From Planctomycetota bacterium (GTDB lineage Bacteria; Planctomycetota; Planctomycetia; Pirellulales; PNKZ01): a stretch of 64,000 nucleotides of DNA. A model generated the notes under the pieces. The model did no database searches and was not told the origin of the DNA. It was given only the letters and a program-made list of their open reading frames with translations. The stretch is from contig JAFEBQ010000033.1 in NCBI GenBank assembly GCA_018242585.1, positions 1 to 64,000 on the forward strand, in the 5' to 3' direction. Made by a program: the position numbers and the translations under genes. Positions 9,079-17,323 of the stretch are shown one piece after another (the stretch's first letter is position 1; each line of letters begins with the position of its first letter).

Positions 9079-11784
9079 TTAATGGTTCACCAGGAACTCT
9101 TTCGAGTTCAACAGCGCCCACATCAGATCGCGCAGCCCCGTCCGCGCGTCGGTTGATTCTCTCACGTATTGCTCGGCATTGGCCAGTTCGTCGCTCGTCG
9201 GTCGCCGCGCGAATGTTCGCAGATAGGCCTCGTTGATCGCCTCGGTGTTCGAGGGCCGCTTCTTGGCCGCGGTCGAAACCTCTGGCATCCCCTTGAGCTT
9301 CTCGGCCATCTGCTTGTTCGTCTTGCTCAGCCGTTCGCGTTGGCTGGTCAGGCGGTCCCGCTCGCCTTTGCTCTTCTTCGAGTTGTCCAGCGTGGCCAGC
9401 TTGGCGTTGACTTGCTTCATTTCAGTTTGCACCTTGCGCAGGTCTTCGAGCGCCTTGGCCCGTTGCTTGACCTGCTCCTCTCTCTTGGCTTGCTCGCCCT
9501 GCGCGCCGGCCACCTGCGACAGCCAGCCCTGCTGGCGTTCGATCATCGAGAACATTTCCTTGTCGTTGCGCAGGAAGACCGTCTGCAACAGCGACGGCTC
9601 GTTCGAGCGTTCGCAATCGCACGGCGTTTCGCGCATCGGCTTGCCGAACACGGTCAGCGCGTATTGCCCGCCACCGCCGCGGCGCGTATAGCCGCGCGTG
9701 TTGCCAATGGCGCACTTTTCGGCGGGATTGGCGGCCCGGGCCTTCAACTCGTCGCCGCCGGCCGTGGCGCTGGTCACCGCGTCATAGACCATTTCCGCAG
9801 CCATGCGGCGCGGCACCGAGTGGCTGAAATTACGGATGTCCAACTCGTTGGTTTCGTTCGTATGCCAACCAAGCTGATAGGTCCGGCTGTTGGCGATCGT
9901 CCGGTGCAGCCACTTCAAGTCGTAGTTGTGCTCGACAAAGGCGTCGGCCAGCCAGTCGATCAGTGCCTTGTTGCTCGGTGCATTGGCCAGGTTCATGTCA
10001 TCGGGCGGCTCGACGATGCCCACGTTAAAGTAGGCGGCCCAGACTCGGTTGACGATTGCCTTGGCGAAATATGGATTGTCCTGCTGACGCAGCCAGGCCA
10101 TCAACGGCTCACGCGGATCGTCGATTTCGTTTTCGACCACTTCCTCGCCGCCGAGCACCTTGGGGGTGATGACGCGCGTCGCTTCGACGCGCTTGGTGTC
10201 CTTGTCGCTGCCACGCTGACGCGGTGTCTTGCCGACGGCCACATAGACCTCGGGTATCGGCACGACTTTCCCTTCCTTGACCGCCTTGGCGACGATTTCC
10301 TGGACATCCCGCGCGCCGAGTTTTTTGTTGCGCATACCCAAGGTGTCCATCAGCGCGTTGTATTCATCACGGTTTTTGGTGCCGAAGTCGATCCGGTTGA
10401 AAAAGGCCGTGAACTGTTGAAAGTCCTGCTGGCTCCATTGGTCGAACGGATGCTTGTGGCATTCGGCGCATTGCAGCCGGACGCCGAGGAACGCATAGCT
10501 GAACGACAGAGCCTTTTCGTTCGGCTTCTTCATATTGCGGCGCGCCCAGTAGTGGGGCATGGTCTCGCGCTCGGCGTAATCGTCGTCGCCGAAGTAGTAG
10601 CCGACCATCTCCTTGCAGTACTCTTCGTAAGTCTGATTCTTCGAGCTACGCCCGCTGGCCAGCACCATCCCTTCGATGATGCGATCGTACGGCAGATTGT
10701 CGTCCAGCCGCTTGACCAGCCAGCGGTACCACTGGTCGACCAGCAGTTCCCCCTTGCCGTTGTTGATCACGCGCAATTGGTTTTCGTTGTTGCCGAGCAG
10801 GTCACTGAACTTGGTGGCCCACCAGGCGGCATAAGCTGGCCGAGTCAGCAATTCGTCGATCTTTTTGGCCCGCTTGTCCGAGGACTTGTCGGCCAAGAAC
10901 TCGGTCACTTCCGTCGCCGTGGGCAACTGGCCGGTGATGTCGAGCGTGACGCGGCGGATGAACTCGCCGTCGTTGCACAACTCGGCCGGCACAATACCCA
11001 GCTTGCGAAGCTTGGTCACCACCAGCTCGTCGATCTTGGTCGGCGTGGGGACCGATGGATAGTTCGGGCCCGTCTTGTCCGACACCGGCAGCATGACCGA
11101 CACTGGCACCACGCCGTTGTCGTAGAAAGCGACAATGTGCGTGTCGCCCTTGTTCAGCGAAGTGATCAAGCCGTTGGCGTCGACTTTGGCCACTGACTCG
11201 TCATTCGCCTGGAACCGGCACAGGGGCGTGACGTCCTCGATCGTGCCGTCCGACCAGTAGCTCAACGCTCGCAACTGGGTTGTCTGGCCGGGCTTGGCAT
11301 AGACGATCTCGGCCGGCGTGACTTCCAGGCGGACGAACTGCGGATCTTTGTTTTCGTCGGTGGCCGGCGCCCCGGCGTCGATCCACCGCTTGATCAGCCG
11401 GTATTGCCAGCTATCGACGTCCAGCTTGTGACCGCCGCCGTGGTCGTCCTCGGTTCCGGTCGGCTTGGTCAGCATCAGGCTCTTGGCCGCGTTCTTCAGA
11501 TCGACGCGCGGCTCGTCACCCTTGAGCAGGGCGTCGTGGTCCATCTTGAAGTCATAGCCAAACAGCGAGAGCCGAAAGCCCCCTTGCCCCTGGAACGAGC
11601 CGTGACAGGCCCGACCGTTGCACCCCAGGCGTCCCATCACCGGCAGCACGTGGCGCTGAAAGCTGGGGACTTCGGCGGTTGGCGTGCCGGCAAAGCGCTG
11701 ACTGGCCGGCGCGATCGGGTCGTTGGCCCAGGCGGTCAGCGGCAAACCCAAGCAAACCAGGGCGGCGAGGAAAATCCGTTTCAT
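9079..11784 (-). CDS. DUF1549/DUF1553 (PSCyt2/PSD1) protein with Big-2-like domain and cytochrome-type Cys motifs
   Basis: Large exported planctomycete protein of 901 residues. Start at ATG 11784 gives a clean signal peptide (MKRIFLAALVCLGLPLTAWA). Order: N-terminal cytochrome-like motif GCNGRACHG (a C-x4-CH spacing), a bacterial Ig-like segment about residues 165-230 (LRALSYWSDGTIEDVTP), DUF1549 about 255-480 including CAECHKHPFDQW (C-x2-CH), then DUF1553 about 580-900, with a Lys/Glu/Gln coiled coil at about 775-845. The CxxCH motif could bind haem c; the C-x4-CH one is family-typical but unproven. Lies between the coiled-coil gene upstream and the DUF1501 gene downstream, probably one operon. 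Confidence 0.94.
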   Translation of the reverse strand: MKRIFLAALVCLGLPLTAWANDPIAPASQRFAGTPTAEVPSFQRHVLPVMGRLGCNGRACHGSFQGQGGFRLSLFGYDFKMDHDALLKGDEPRVDLKNAAKSLMLTKPTGTEDDHGGGHKLDVDSWQYRLIKRWIDAGAPATDENKDPQFVRLEVTPAEIVYAKPGQTTQLRALSYWSDGTIEDVTPLCRFQANDESVAKVDANGLITSLNKGDTHIVAFYDNGVVPVSVMLPVSDKTGPNYPSVPTPTKIDELVVTKLRKLGIVPAELCNDGEFIRRVTLDITGQLPTATEVTEFLADKSSDKRAKKIDELLTRPAYAAWWATKFSDLLGNNENQLRVINNGKGELLVDQWYRWLVKRLDDNLPYDRIIEGMVLASGRSSKNQTYEEYCKEMVGYYFGDDDYAERETMPHYWARRNMKKPNEKALSFSYAFLGVRLQCAECHKHPFDQWSQQDFQQFTAFFNRIDFGTKNRDEYNALMDTLGMRNKKLGARDVQEIVAKAVKEGKVVPIPEVYVAVGKTPRQRGSDKDTKRVEATRVITPKVLGGEEVVENEIDDPREPLMAWLRQQDNPYFAKAIVNRVWAAYFNVGIVEPPDDMNLANAPSNKALIDWLADAFVEHNYDLKWLHRTIANSRTYQLGWHTNETNELDIRNFSHSVPRRMAAEMVYDAVTSATAGGDELKARAANPAEKCAIGNTRGYTRRGGGGQYALTVFGKPMRETPCDCERSNEPSLLQTVFLRNDKEMFSMIERQQGWLSQVAGAQGEQAKREEQVKQRAKALEDLRKVQTEMKQVNAKLATLDNSKKSKGERDRLTSQRERLSKTNKQMAEKLKGMPEVSTAAKKRPSNTEAINEAYLRTFARRPTSDELANAEQYVRESTDARTGLRDLMWALLNSKEFLVNH

Positions 11785-11913
11785 GTTCGTTCTCGTATCC
11801 GGTGGGAAGTTGACTTCAGGCGTGGGGTATTGGGCAGGGGACAAGCGAAACAATGGCAGGCATGCCTCGCTGCTAATGTCGATTGATCGAGCCGATCGGA
11901 AAGTTTCTCGGGC

Positions 11914-12666
11914 TCAGTCGTTTTTCTTCGATTTGTTGGATTTCTCAGCTTTCGCTTCGGCCGTGGTGTCGGTGTGATTGTCGTTAGCTTTCTTGTCCGA
12001 CGATTGCGTGCGCACGGCCCGGGCCGCGTTGACCATTTCGGCCAGGCGCGTGTCAACCTGTTTGCCAGGATCCTGGTTCAAGTGAGTGATCTGGCTGTCG
12101 ATGTCGGCCAGCCGGCTCGACAGCCGATCGCGCTCGAGCAGCAACAGTTGCCGACGGGTTTCTTGCTGTTCGACCAGCAACTGGCGCAGCTCGCTTTCGA
12201 CCGGGGCGTTCTCGCGCAGCGCCAGCCGCACGGCCAGCACCTGAACCCGCGAGCCGAGCTTCCAGTCTTGCAATTCCAGCTCGTAGCGCTGTGGATTTCG
12301 CTGCTGCATCTCGCCCAGCTTTTCGCTGGTCATGAACAGATCGCGAATTGCCTTCTGGTACTCATGGGGATTGGTGGCCTTCAGCGGCTCCAACAGGTCG
12401 ATCAGTTCGGGATGATTCATTCGCACAAACGCCAGGGCCGCCGCTTCGCGCCCTTCGGTAAAGCCAGCGACCAGCGGCTTGGCCAACTTCTTCTTGTCGG
12501 TCTTTTGCGAGCGCTCGTTCTTATTCTTTGCCTTGACATCGGCTTGTTTGGTCTCGGCGGCTTTGCCGTCTTTCGAGTCGCGCGCCTTGTCGTCGCCATT
12601 AGCAACGAGAGCGCCGACCAGTGAGCAGGCCAGTGCAATGACCAGGCTGAGCGTCCAGCGGCGCAT
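11914..12666 (-). CDS. Secreted coiled-coil protein of unknown function
   Basis: 250 residues from ATG 12666, chosen because it starts a signal peptide (MRRWTLSLVIALACSLVGALVANG); an ATG seven codons upstream (12687) is also possible. After a Lys/Asp-rich linker the protein is mostly charged helix: NHPELIDLLEPL, then a long Arg/Leu/Gln-rich segment (VEQQETRRQLLLLERDRL) that predicts as coiled coil, and a low-complexity Lys/Asn/Ser tail. No catalytic motif is visible. Same strand and adjacent to the anti-sigma-like gene, with 21-bp tandem repeats between them, so probably cotranscribed with it and with the DUF1549/DUF1553 gene. Confidence 0.8.
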   Translation of the reverse strand: MRRWTLSLVIALACSLVGALVANGDDKARDSKDGKAAETKQADVKAKNKNERSQKTDKKKLAKPLVAGFTEGREAAALAFVRMNHPELIDLLEPLKATNPHEYQKAIRDLFMTSEKLGEMQQRNPQRYELELQDWKLGSRVQVLAVRLALRENAPVESELRQLLVEQQETRRQLLLLERDRLSSRLADIDSQITHLNQDPGKQVDTRLAEMVNAARAVRTQSSDKKANDNHTDTTAEAKAEKSNKSKKND

Positions 12667-12687
12667 GTGCTTCGATCCGCGTGTCAT

Positions 12688-12766
12688 GTTAGTTCTCGGT
12701 TCCGGCAGTTTAGTTCTCGGTTCCGGCAGTTTAGTTCTCGGTTCCGGCAGTTTAGTTCTCGGTTCC
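12688..12766. repeat. 21-bp tandem repeat, about 3.8 copies, containing a stop codon
   Basis: Units at 12688-12708, 12709-12729, 12730-12750 and a partial unit 12751-12766; the first three differ at one edge base only. Read on the minus strand the unit is the last codons plus stop of the anti-sigma-like gene, so the TAA is repeated in frame every seven codons. The array fills the gap to the next gene. Confidence 0.95.
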
Positions 12767-13357
12767 CACTGTCGGACGATGCGATTGCATGGCCGTTACC
12801 AGCCAGGCGGGTAGATGGGCCGAGTCGAGTGTATTGACCGCGGGTAGATCGTGATCGGCGTCGATCAATGCCGCGACCATCTGCTCGTCGGCATCGACGA
12901 CCTTCTCCTCTTCGGCCGCTTGTGACCAGGCCAGGGCCAACTCGGCCGCGGCGGCGCGATCACGCGCGGCAATCTCGGTGGGCAACGATGTGAGCGCCGG
13001 TCGCAGCGATTGCAAACCGATCATTAGGGCCAGCGAGGCCGCCATACCCAGCGCTGCCCAGCCAATTCGCTGGCGTGCTGTTTGCGCCCAGCTTGAGCCC
13101 GCGCGACGAGTCGCGGGACGTGTGATCGTCACCGGTTCACGATTCTTCACAGCACAGGAGGCTTCCAAGGCGCCGACCATTGTGACCGTCGCGGCCAGCG
13201 CTTCGCGAGCCGATTGCTCGTCGGCCAAACGCGACTCGAACGCCGTCAGTTCGTTGGCCGGAAGTTCGTTGGTCAGGTAGCGGAACGCGGTCCAATACAG
13301 ATCGCTTTCCGTTGGGCGGCCGTTGTTGTTTTGGGTGGGATTGCTATTGGCGTTCAT
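12752..13357 (-). CDS. Anti-sigma-factor-like single-pass membrane protein
   Basis: 201 residues. The N-terminal part (YLTNELPANELTAFESRLAD) matches the short helical domain typical of anti-sigma factors and ECF regulators; there is no HxxxCxxC zinc motif. One membrane segment, WAALGMAASLALMIGLQSL, sits at about 110-130, followed by an acidic periplasmic tail. Such proteins normally follow an ECF sigma gene, but no sigma gene lies upstream (13358-14133 has no gene). It is first in the leftward operon with the coiled-coil, DUF1549/DUF1553 and DUF1501 genes, so regulation of that operon is a reasonable guess. Confidence 0.75.
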   Translation of the reverse strand: MNANSNPTQNNNGRPTESDLYWTAFRYLTNELPANELTAFESRLADEQSAREALAATVTMVGALEASCAVKNREPVTITRPATRRAGSSWAQTARQRIGWAALGMAASLALMIGLQSLRPALTSLPTEIAARDRAAAAELALAWSQAAEEEKVVDADEQMVAALIDADHDLPAVNTLDSAHLPAWLVTAMQSHRPTVGTEN

Positions 13358-14133
13358 GGCGGGAATCCAGCTAACGCAACGTCTGGGTGCAAGTTATCTT
13401 CAGGCTTGGCAGGCGACGGCTGGTCGACCCGCTAAAGAAATCGATGCGCAGGCGCCGCCGATTATTTGCCCCTTCCGGTGTTTGTCGCCAGGCCACAAAC
13501 GGCTTGTCAGTAATGGTTTGGGGAATCGTCACTTTGCGGGGTTCTGTGGTCTATGCCAGTTGCGAATGGCGACTTGGCAAAATGGGTAAACAACTGTGGT
13601 TGATGGCCCAGAAAATCACACCCCGCAAGCGTTTTCCCTGGGTGGCAGACTGCGCAGCTTTGGGCCGTCGTTGACGGGGTGTTGGCGCTCGGCTTTACCA
13701 GCTTTGGCAGCCCGCGACCTAGTTGCGTGCTGTGAGCGCGGCGACGTGCCACTTGGCTGCGATGTGGTCTCGAGCCTATCGTCGTAATCGTTGCCCTTTT
13801 CTGACTTTGCCTGCCTTGTGACGCCCCCAGATTTTGCTTTCACCGGGGTTGCAAACTTGTCCGAAGTGGGCACAATGGCTTGATTCGCCTGGGGGCGTTC
13901 CGCGGTTGCCGTCGAGCGACGCGAGCCGAGCGCTTGTGTTGCCGCCAACTGGTCATGCCGAACGTGGCCAGCCAGCAGTTGCGGAGATGCTGTCGCCCTC
14001 GGTCGCGCGTCCTTCGGGATTGCGTGACGCACCCGTGGTATCCACACGCTTGCGGTATTAACTATCGAAACACGCCACGTCGCACAGCGCAAGGCAGTGC
14101 GACACAGTTCGTAAGGCATAAGGCAGAGGAATC
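13358..14133. other. Long non-coding divergent intergenic region
   Basis: 776 bases between the divergent anti-sigma-like gene and rplY. Short open frames on both strands have no ribosome site, domain or codon bias that supports them. It must hold divergent promoters; a TATTAA box near 14054 upstream of rplY is only a weak candidate. I see no tRNA or structured RNA in it. Confidence 0.6.
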
Positions 14134-14763
14134 ATGTCGGAAGTATTGAAGGTGCAAGTTCGCGAACCCCAGGGCAAACGCTTCAACCGTCGGATGCGCG
14201 CCGAAGGGCAAGTGCCGGTGAACCTGTACGGTCACGGCGAAAAGAACGTCTACCTGACCGTGCCGGTCGATCAGGTCAAGGCGATGGTGCGCCACGGTGC
14301 CCGCGTGGTCGACTTGGACGGCCCGGTCAAGGAAAAGGCGTTCATTCGCGAACTGCAGTGGGACACCTTTGGTGTCGAAGTGCTGCACATTGACTTGACT
14401 CGCGTCAGCGCCGACGAGCGCGTCGAAGTCAGCGTCACCGTCGAGCTGCGCGGCACCGCCGCTGGCGCCAAGGAAGGCGGCGTGGTCGAACACGTATTGC
14501 ATGAAGTCGAAATCGACTGCTTGGCGGTCGAGATTCCCGAGAAGCTGTTCCTGCGGATCGGCGAATTGAAGTTGAACGGCTCGCTGACGGCTGGCGCGAT
14601 CGAACTGCCGCCGAATGTGAAGCTGGTCACCGATGCCGAGGAAGTCGTGGTCAATTGCTCGCCGCCGCACGTCGAGGACGAAACCGCTGCCGAAGCTGGC
14701 GCTGCCGAGCCCGAAGTGATTGGCCGCAAGGCCGACGAAGAAGGGGAAAAGGAAGAGGAGTAA
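14134..14763 (+). CDS. rplY: 50S ribosomal protein L25/general stress protein Ctc
   Basis: 5S-rRNA-binding protein of the long Ctc/TL5 type, 209 residues. The L25 domain is in about 1-95 (VREPQGKRFNRRMRAEGQVP, LYGHGEKNVYLTVPVD) and the TL5 C-terminal beta domain in about 96-185 (KEGGVVEHVLHEVEIDCL). A disordered Glu/Ala-rich tail ends the protein. AGAGGA lies just upstream of the ATG. First gene of a rightward run with pth 23 bases later, the common rplY-pth pairing. Confidence 0.96.
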   Translation: MSEVLKVQVREPQGKRFNRRMRAEGQVPVNLYGHGEKNVYLTVPVDQVKAMVRHGARVVDLDGPVKEKAFIRELQWDTFGVEVLHIDLTRVSADERVEVSVTVELRGTAAGAKEGGVVEHVLHEVEIDCLAVEIPEKLFLRIGELKLNGSLTAGAIELPPNVKLVTDAEEVVVNCSPPHVEDETAAEAGAAEPEVIGRKADEEGEKEEE

Positions 14764-14786
14764 CAGGCTGGGGGACGTTCGTCGTC

Positions 14787-15344
14787 ATGAAGCTGGTCGT
14801 TGGCCTGGGGAACCCCGGGCGCAAATATGAGGGAACTCGCCACAACGTCGGCTTCGAAGTGGTCCACGAACTGGCCCGCCGCGCCGCGGCCGGCACGCCC
14901 AAGTCGCAGTTCGACGCCGAGGCGCTCGACGTGACGGTGGCTGGCGAACGGCTGATCTTGCTTTGCCCGCAGATGTACATGAATCGCAGTGGAAGCAGCG
15001 TGCAGCGGGCACGCGACTTCTACAAATTGCAGAACGAACAAGTGTTAGTGGTTTGTGACGACTTTGCCCTGCCAATCGGCAAGCTCCGCTTGCGGGCGCA
15101 AGGTTCCGCCGGTGGCCAGAAGGGCCTGGACGACACGATTCGTTGCTTGGGAACCGATGCGGTGCCGCGACTGCGGCTGGGCATTGGCCCCTTGCCCGAG
15201 AACTGGGATCCGGCTGACTTTGTGCTGGGCAAGCTCTCGAAAGACGAGCGAGCCGAGATGGCCTTTCAGGTGCCGCGCGCGGCCGACGCCGTAGGTGTCT
15301 GGGCCAGCCAGGGCATCGGATCGGCGATGGCACAATTCAACTAA
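14787..15344 (+). CDS. pth: Peptidyl-tRNA hydrolase
   Basis: Cleaves peptidyl-tRNA released from stalled ribosomes; cytoplasmic, 185 residues, normal length. The N-terminus MKLVVGLGNPGRKYEGTRHN contains the conserved Asn9 and the catalytic His19; MYMNRSG carries the second conserved Asn, and VCDDFALPIGKLRLR the catalytic-site Asp with the GSAGGQKGL loop following. The frame is open further upstream inside rplY, but ATG 14787 gives the family N-terminus exactly. Located 23 bases after rplY and probably cotranscribed. Confidence 0.97.
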   Translation: MKLVVGLGNPGRKYEGTRHNVGFEVVHELARRAAAGTPKSQFDAEALDVTVAGERLILLCPQMYMNRSGSSVQRARDFYKLQNEQVLVVCDDFALPIGKLRLRAQGSAGGQKGLDDTIRCLGTDAVPRLRLGIGPLPENWDPADFVLGKLSKDERAEMAFQVPRAADAVGVWASQGIGSAMAQFN

Positions 15345-15422
15345 CCTGTAACTGCCCAAAACATTCGCAATACAACGAACCAATCGCAGCACAGCACCAA
15401 TCGCAGCAAAGTAATTGCCATC

Positions 15423-15427
15423 AGGAG
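15423..15427 (+). promoter_or_regulatory. Ribosome binding site that decides the TTG start of rpsF
   Basis: AGGAG lies 8 bases before TTG 15436. No ATG is available near the family N-terminus, so this site supports a TTG start instead of the upstream TTG or GTG. Confidence 0.75.
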
Positions 15428-15435
15428 TGACGATC

Positions 15436-15855
15436 TTGGCCGAAAACGCTTACGAAGCCATGTTCATTCTCGACTCGAACCGTTACGCGCGCAATACCGG
15501 CGGAGTCGCCCAGCAGATCAACGACATGATCAGCAAGATCGGTGGCGAAATCCTCGTCAGCCGGCTGTGGGAAGAGCGCCGGCTGGCCTATCCGATCAAC
15601 GGCCAGCGGAAGGGAACCTATTGGATCGCCTACTTCAAGGCGCCGTCCGAGAAGATCGCCACGCTGAATCGCGAGATCCACTTGGACGAGAATATTCTCC
15701 GTTCGCTGGTGCTGAAGATCGATCCGCGCATTGTCGAAACCCTGGTCAGCCACGCCAAGGCGGGCCCGACCGAAGTTCAGCGCGCACCCGCGCCGGTAGT
15801 GCGTCGTCCGGCGCCGGCGATTGCGGAAGCTGTTCCCGAAGAACTGGGCAACTAG
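15436..15855 (+). CDS. rpsF: 30S ribosomal protein S6
   Basis: Small-subunit protein that pairs with S18 in the platform. 139 residues from a TTG start set by AGGAG eight bases upstream. The S6 fold is clear: NAYEAMFILDSNRYARN, LWEERRLAYPINGQRKGTYW and a C-terminal helix-strand LDENILRSLVLKID. After about residue 105 an Ala/Pro/Val-rich extension replaces the usual short acidic tail. Followed by ssb 71 bases later, the usual rpsF-ssb order. Confidence 0.95.
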   Translation: MAENAYEAMFILDSNRYARNTGGVAQQINDMISKIGGEILVSRLWEERRLAYPINGQRKGTYWIAYFKAPSEKIATLNREIHLDENILRSLVLKIDPRIVETLVSHAKAGPTEVQRAPAPVVRRPAPAIAEAVPEELGN

Positions 15856-15926
15856 CGACGCGGCTGCGGGCCACGTCCGTTGCATTGAGTACCTACGTGG
15901 CGGCGAACCTGCTGAAAGTCTGAATC

Positions 15927-16397
15927 ATGGCAAGCTTCAACAAAGTCGTTCTGGTCGGCAATCTGACCCGCGATCCCGAGGTGCGTTACACCACGAACAG
16001 CACCGCGGTCTGCGACATCGGGCTGGCCGTCAACGATCGCCGCAAGAATGCCAACGGCGAGTGGGTCGACGAGACGACCTTCGTCGATATCACCTTGTGG
16101 GGACGCACGGCCGAAGTGGCGGGCGAGTACCTGAAAAAGGGCTCGTCGGTGCTGATCGAAGGCCGCTTGAAGCTCGACAGTTGGGAAAAGGACGGCCAGA
16201 AGCGGACCAAGCTGAAAGTCGTCGGCGAAGTAATGCAAATGCTCGGTGGCCGTGGCGAAGGGGGCGGAGGTGGTGGTGGCGGCGGAGGCCGTGGCCGTGC
16301 TTCGTCAGGCGACGAGTATTCGTCCGAGCCGCGCAGCGCACCCTCGCGCGGCAATGCTCCGGCGCCGTCGGGCCCGGAAGACGACGTGCCATTTTAG
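15927..16397 (+). CDS. ssb: Single-stranded DNA-binding protein
   Basis: 156 residues. The OB fold is residues 1-105 ([40 protein letters not shown]). A Gly-rich linker (a run of about nine glycines) and a Ser/Pro/Ala-rich stretch lead to the acidic tip DDVPF, the site that recruits replication and repair partners. Length, fold and tip are all standard, so it should work as the replicative SSB. It lies between rpsF and rplI. Confidence 0.97.
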   Translation: MASFNKVVLVGNLTRDPEVRYTTNSTAVCDIGLAVNDRRKNANGEWVDETTFVDITLWGRTAEVAGEYLKKGSSVLIEGRLKLDSWEKDGQKRTKLKVVGEVMQMLGGRGEGGGGGGGGGGRGRASSGDEYSSEPRSAPSRGNAPAPSGPEDDVPF

Positions 16398-16468
16398 ACG
16401 CTGGGCCTTTCTAAGCGAATCAATTCAATAATACATTCAACCGTTAAACGACGTCAGGGAAAACTGAA

Positions 16469-17002
16469 ATGCCACAAGCCAAGACTGCCAAGCTACGCGG
16501 GGCCAAACGCTTGCCCAAGGGACAGCACGGCGGCATCGAACTGCTGTTGATCCAGTCGGTCGACCACCTCGGCAAGCAAGGGGACGTGGTCAGCGTCCGC
16601 CCGGGCTATGCGATGAATTACCTGCTGCCGCAAGGTCTGGCGACGATTGCCACCGATCATCACAAGCGGATGGTCGAGAAGCACCGCGCCCGCCTGGCCC
16701 AGATTCAAGAAGCGCGCTTGGCCGGCTTGCGTGCCCAGGCGAATGCGATGGGCGAGCTGAGCATCACCATCGAAGCCAACGCCAACGAAGAAGGTCACCT
16801 GTACGGCTCGGTCGGCGCTCACGAAATTGTCAACGCCCTGAAGAAGAGCGAAGTGACGATCACCGACGACCAGGTCCGACTGAAGGGCCCGCTCAAGGAA
16901 TTGGGCCTGTACACCGTGCAAATCCACCTGGGGCACGAGATCGACGCCGATCTCAAGGTCTGGGTCGTGCCGACCGTGGCCGAAGAACAAGCCAAGGCCT
17001 AG
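16469..17002 (+). CDS. rplI: 50S ribosomal protein L9 with N-terminal extension
   Basis: rRNA-binding protein at the L1 stalk base. 177 residues against about 149 in E. coli. The L9 N domain begins only at about residue 24 (IELLLIQSVDHLGKQGDVVS, then RPGYAMNYLLPQGLA); the first 23 residues are a Lys/Arg-rich extension. The long central helix (HRARLAQIQEARL) and C domain (VGAHEIVNALKKSEV, LKELGLYTVQIHLG) are intact. The ATG is preceded by CAGGGAAAA. The gene rpsR, often found between ssb and rplI, is absent here. A strong terminator follows. Confidence 0.96.
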   Translation: MPQAKTAKLRGAKRLPKGQHGGIELLLIQSVDHLGKQGDVVSVRPGYAMNYLLPQGLATIATDHHKRMVEKHRARLAQIQEARLAGLRAQANAMGELSITIEANANEEGHLYGSVGAHEIVNALKKSEVTITDDQVRLKGPLKELGLYTVQIHLGHEIDADLKVWVVPTVAEEQAKA

Positions 17003-17040
17003 TTCGGTTTGGTCGAACTTGTTGCCGCACAATTCCCAGA

Positions 17041-17069
17041 GCCCTCGGTAAACATCGAGGGCTTTTTTT
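17041..17069 (+). terminator. Rho-independent terminator after rplI
   Basis: GCCCTCG (17041-17047), 8-nt loop, CGAGGGC (17056-17062), then seven T (17063-17069). It is 38 bases past the rplI stop and closes the rplY-rplI run. Confidence 0.95.
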
Positions 17070-17087
17070 ACGCGCATTGCGGACTTG

Positions 17088-17224
17088 CCACGGAGGCACG
17101 GAGACGCGGAGGACTGCACGGAGGGGAAGGAGGCAAAGTAGGGCAGAAGCGCGCCCCCCTTCCCTTCGTCATTCTGGTTTCGTCATTCGTCATTTTCTTC
17201 TCTGTGGCCTCTGTGTCTCCGTGG
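17088..17224. repeat. Imperfect palindromic intergenic element, CACGGAGG type
   Basis: Left arm 17088-17111 (CCACGGAGGCACGGAGACGC and 4 more) and right arm 17200-17224, whose reverse complement starts CCACGGAGACACAGAGG. The arms match imperfectly and flank about 90 bases that include two more direct CGTCATT-type repeats. The style resembles the CGCAAAGACGCAAAG palindrome at 52907-53072. Confidence 0.75.
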
Positions 17225-17323
17225 TAAATAGCCGCATTTGAAGAGTCGTAACTGCCGCTTGCATGCGGGGGCCGCTCGGCCTGATAATGTGGCCAACAAT
17301 CGTATCAAGGGAGTGACGCAATC

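Larger units (their letters stand above)
17003..17323. other. rplI-dnaB intergenic region with terminator and palindromic element
   Basis: 321 bases without a gene. It contains the rplI terminator (17041-17069), then an imperfect palindromic repeat (17088-17224), then about 100 bases that must hold the dnaB promoter. Confidence 0.7.

Noticed and set aside
9169-11196. Plus-strand open frame of 675 codons
   Set aside because: Antisense to the DUF1549/DUF1553 gene; its Val/Leu/Gly/Gln/Arg-rich product has no domain and no ribosome site.
12688-12766. CRISPR array
   Set aside because: The units are contiguous 21-mers with no spacers, so it is a simple tandem repeat.
13507-14119. Minus-strand frames in the rplY upstream region
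   Set aside because: No start site or codon bias; frames contain many rare residues and no domain.
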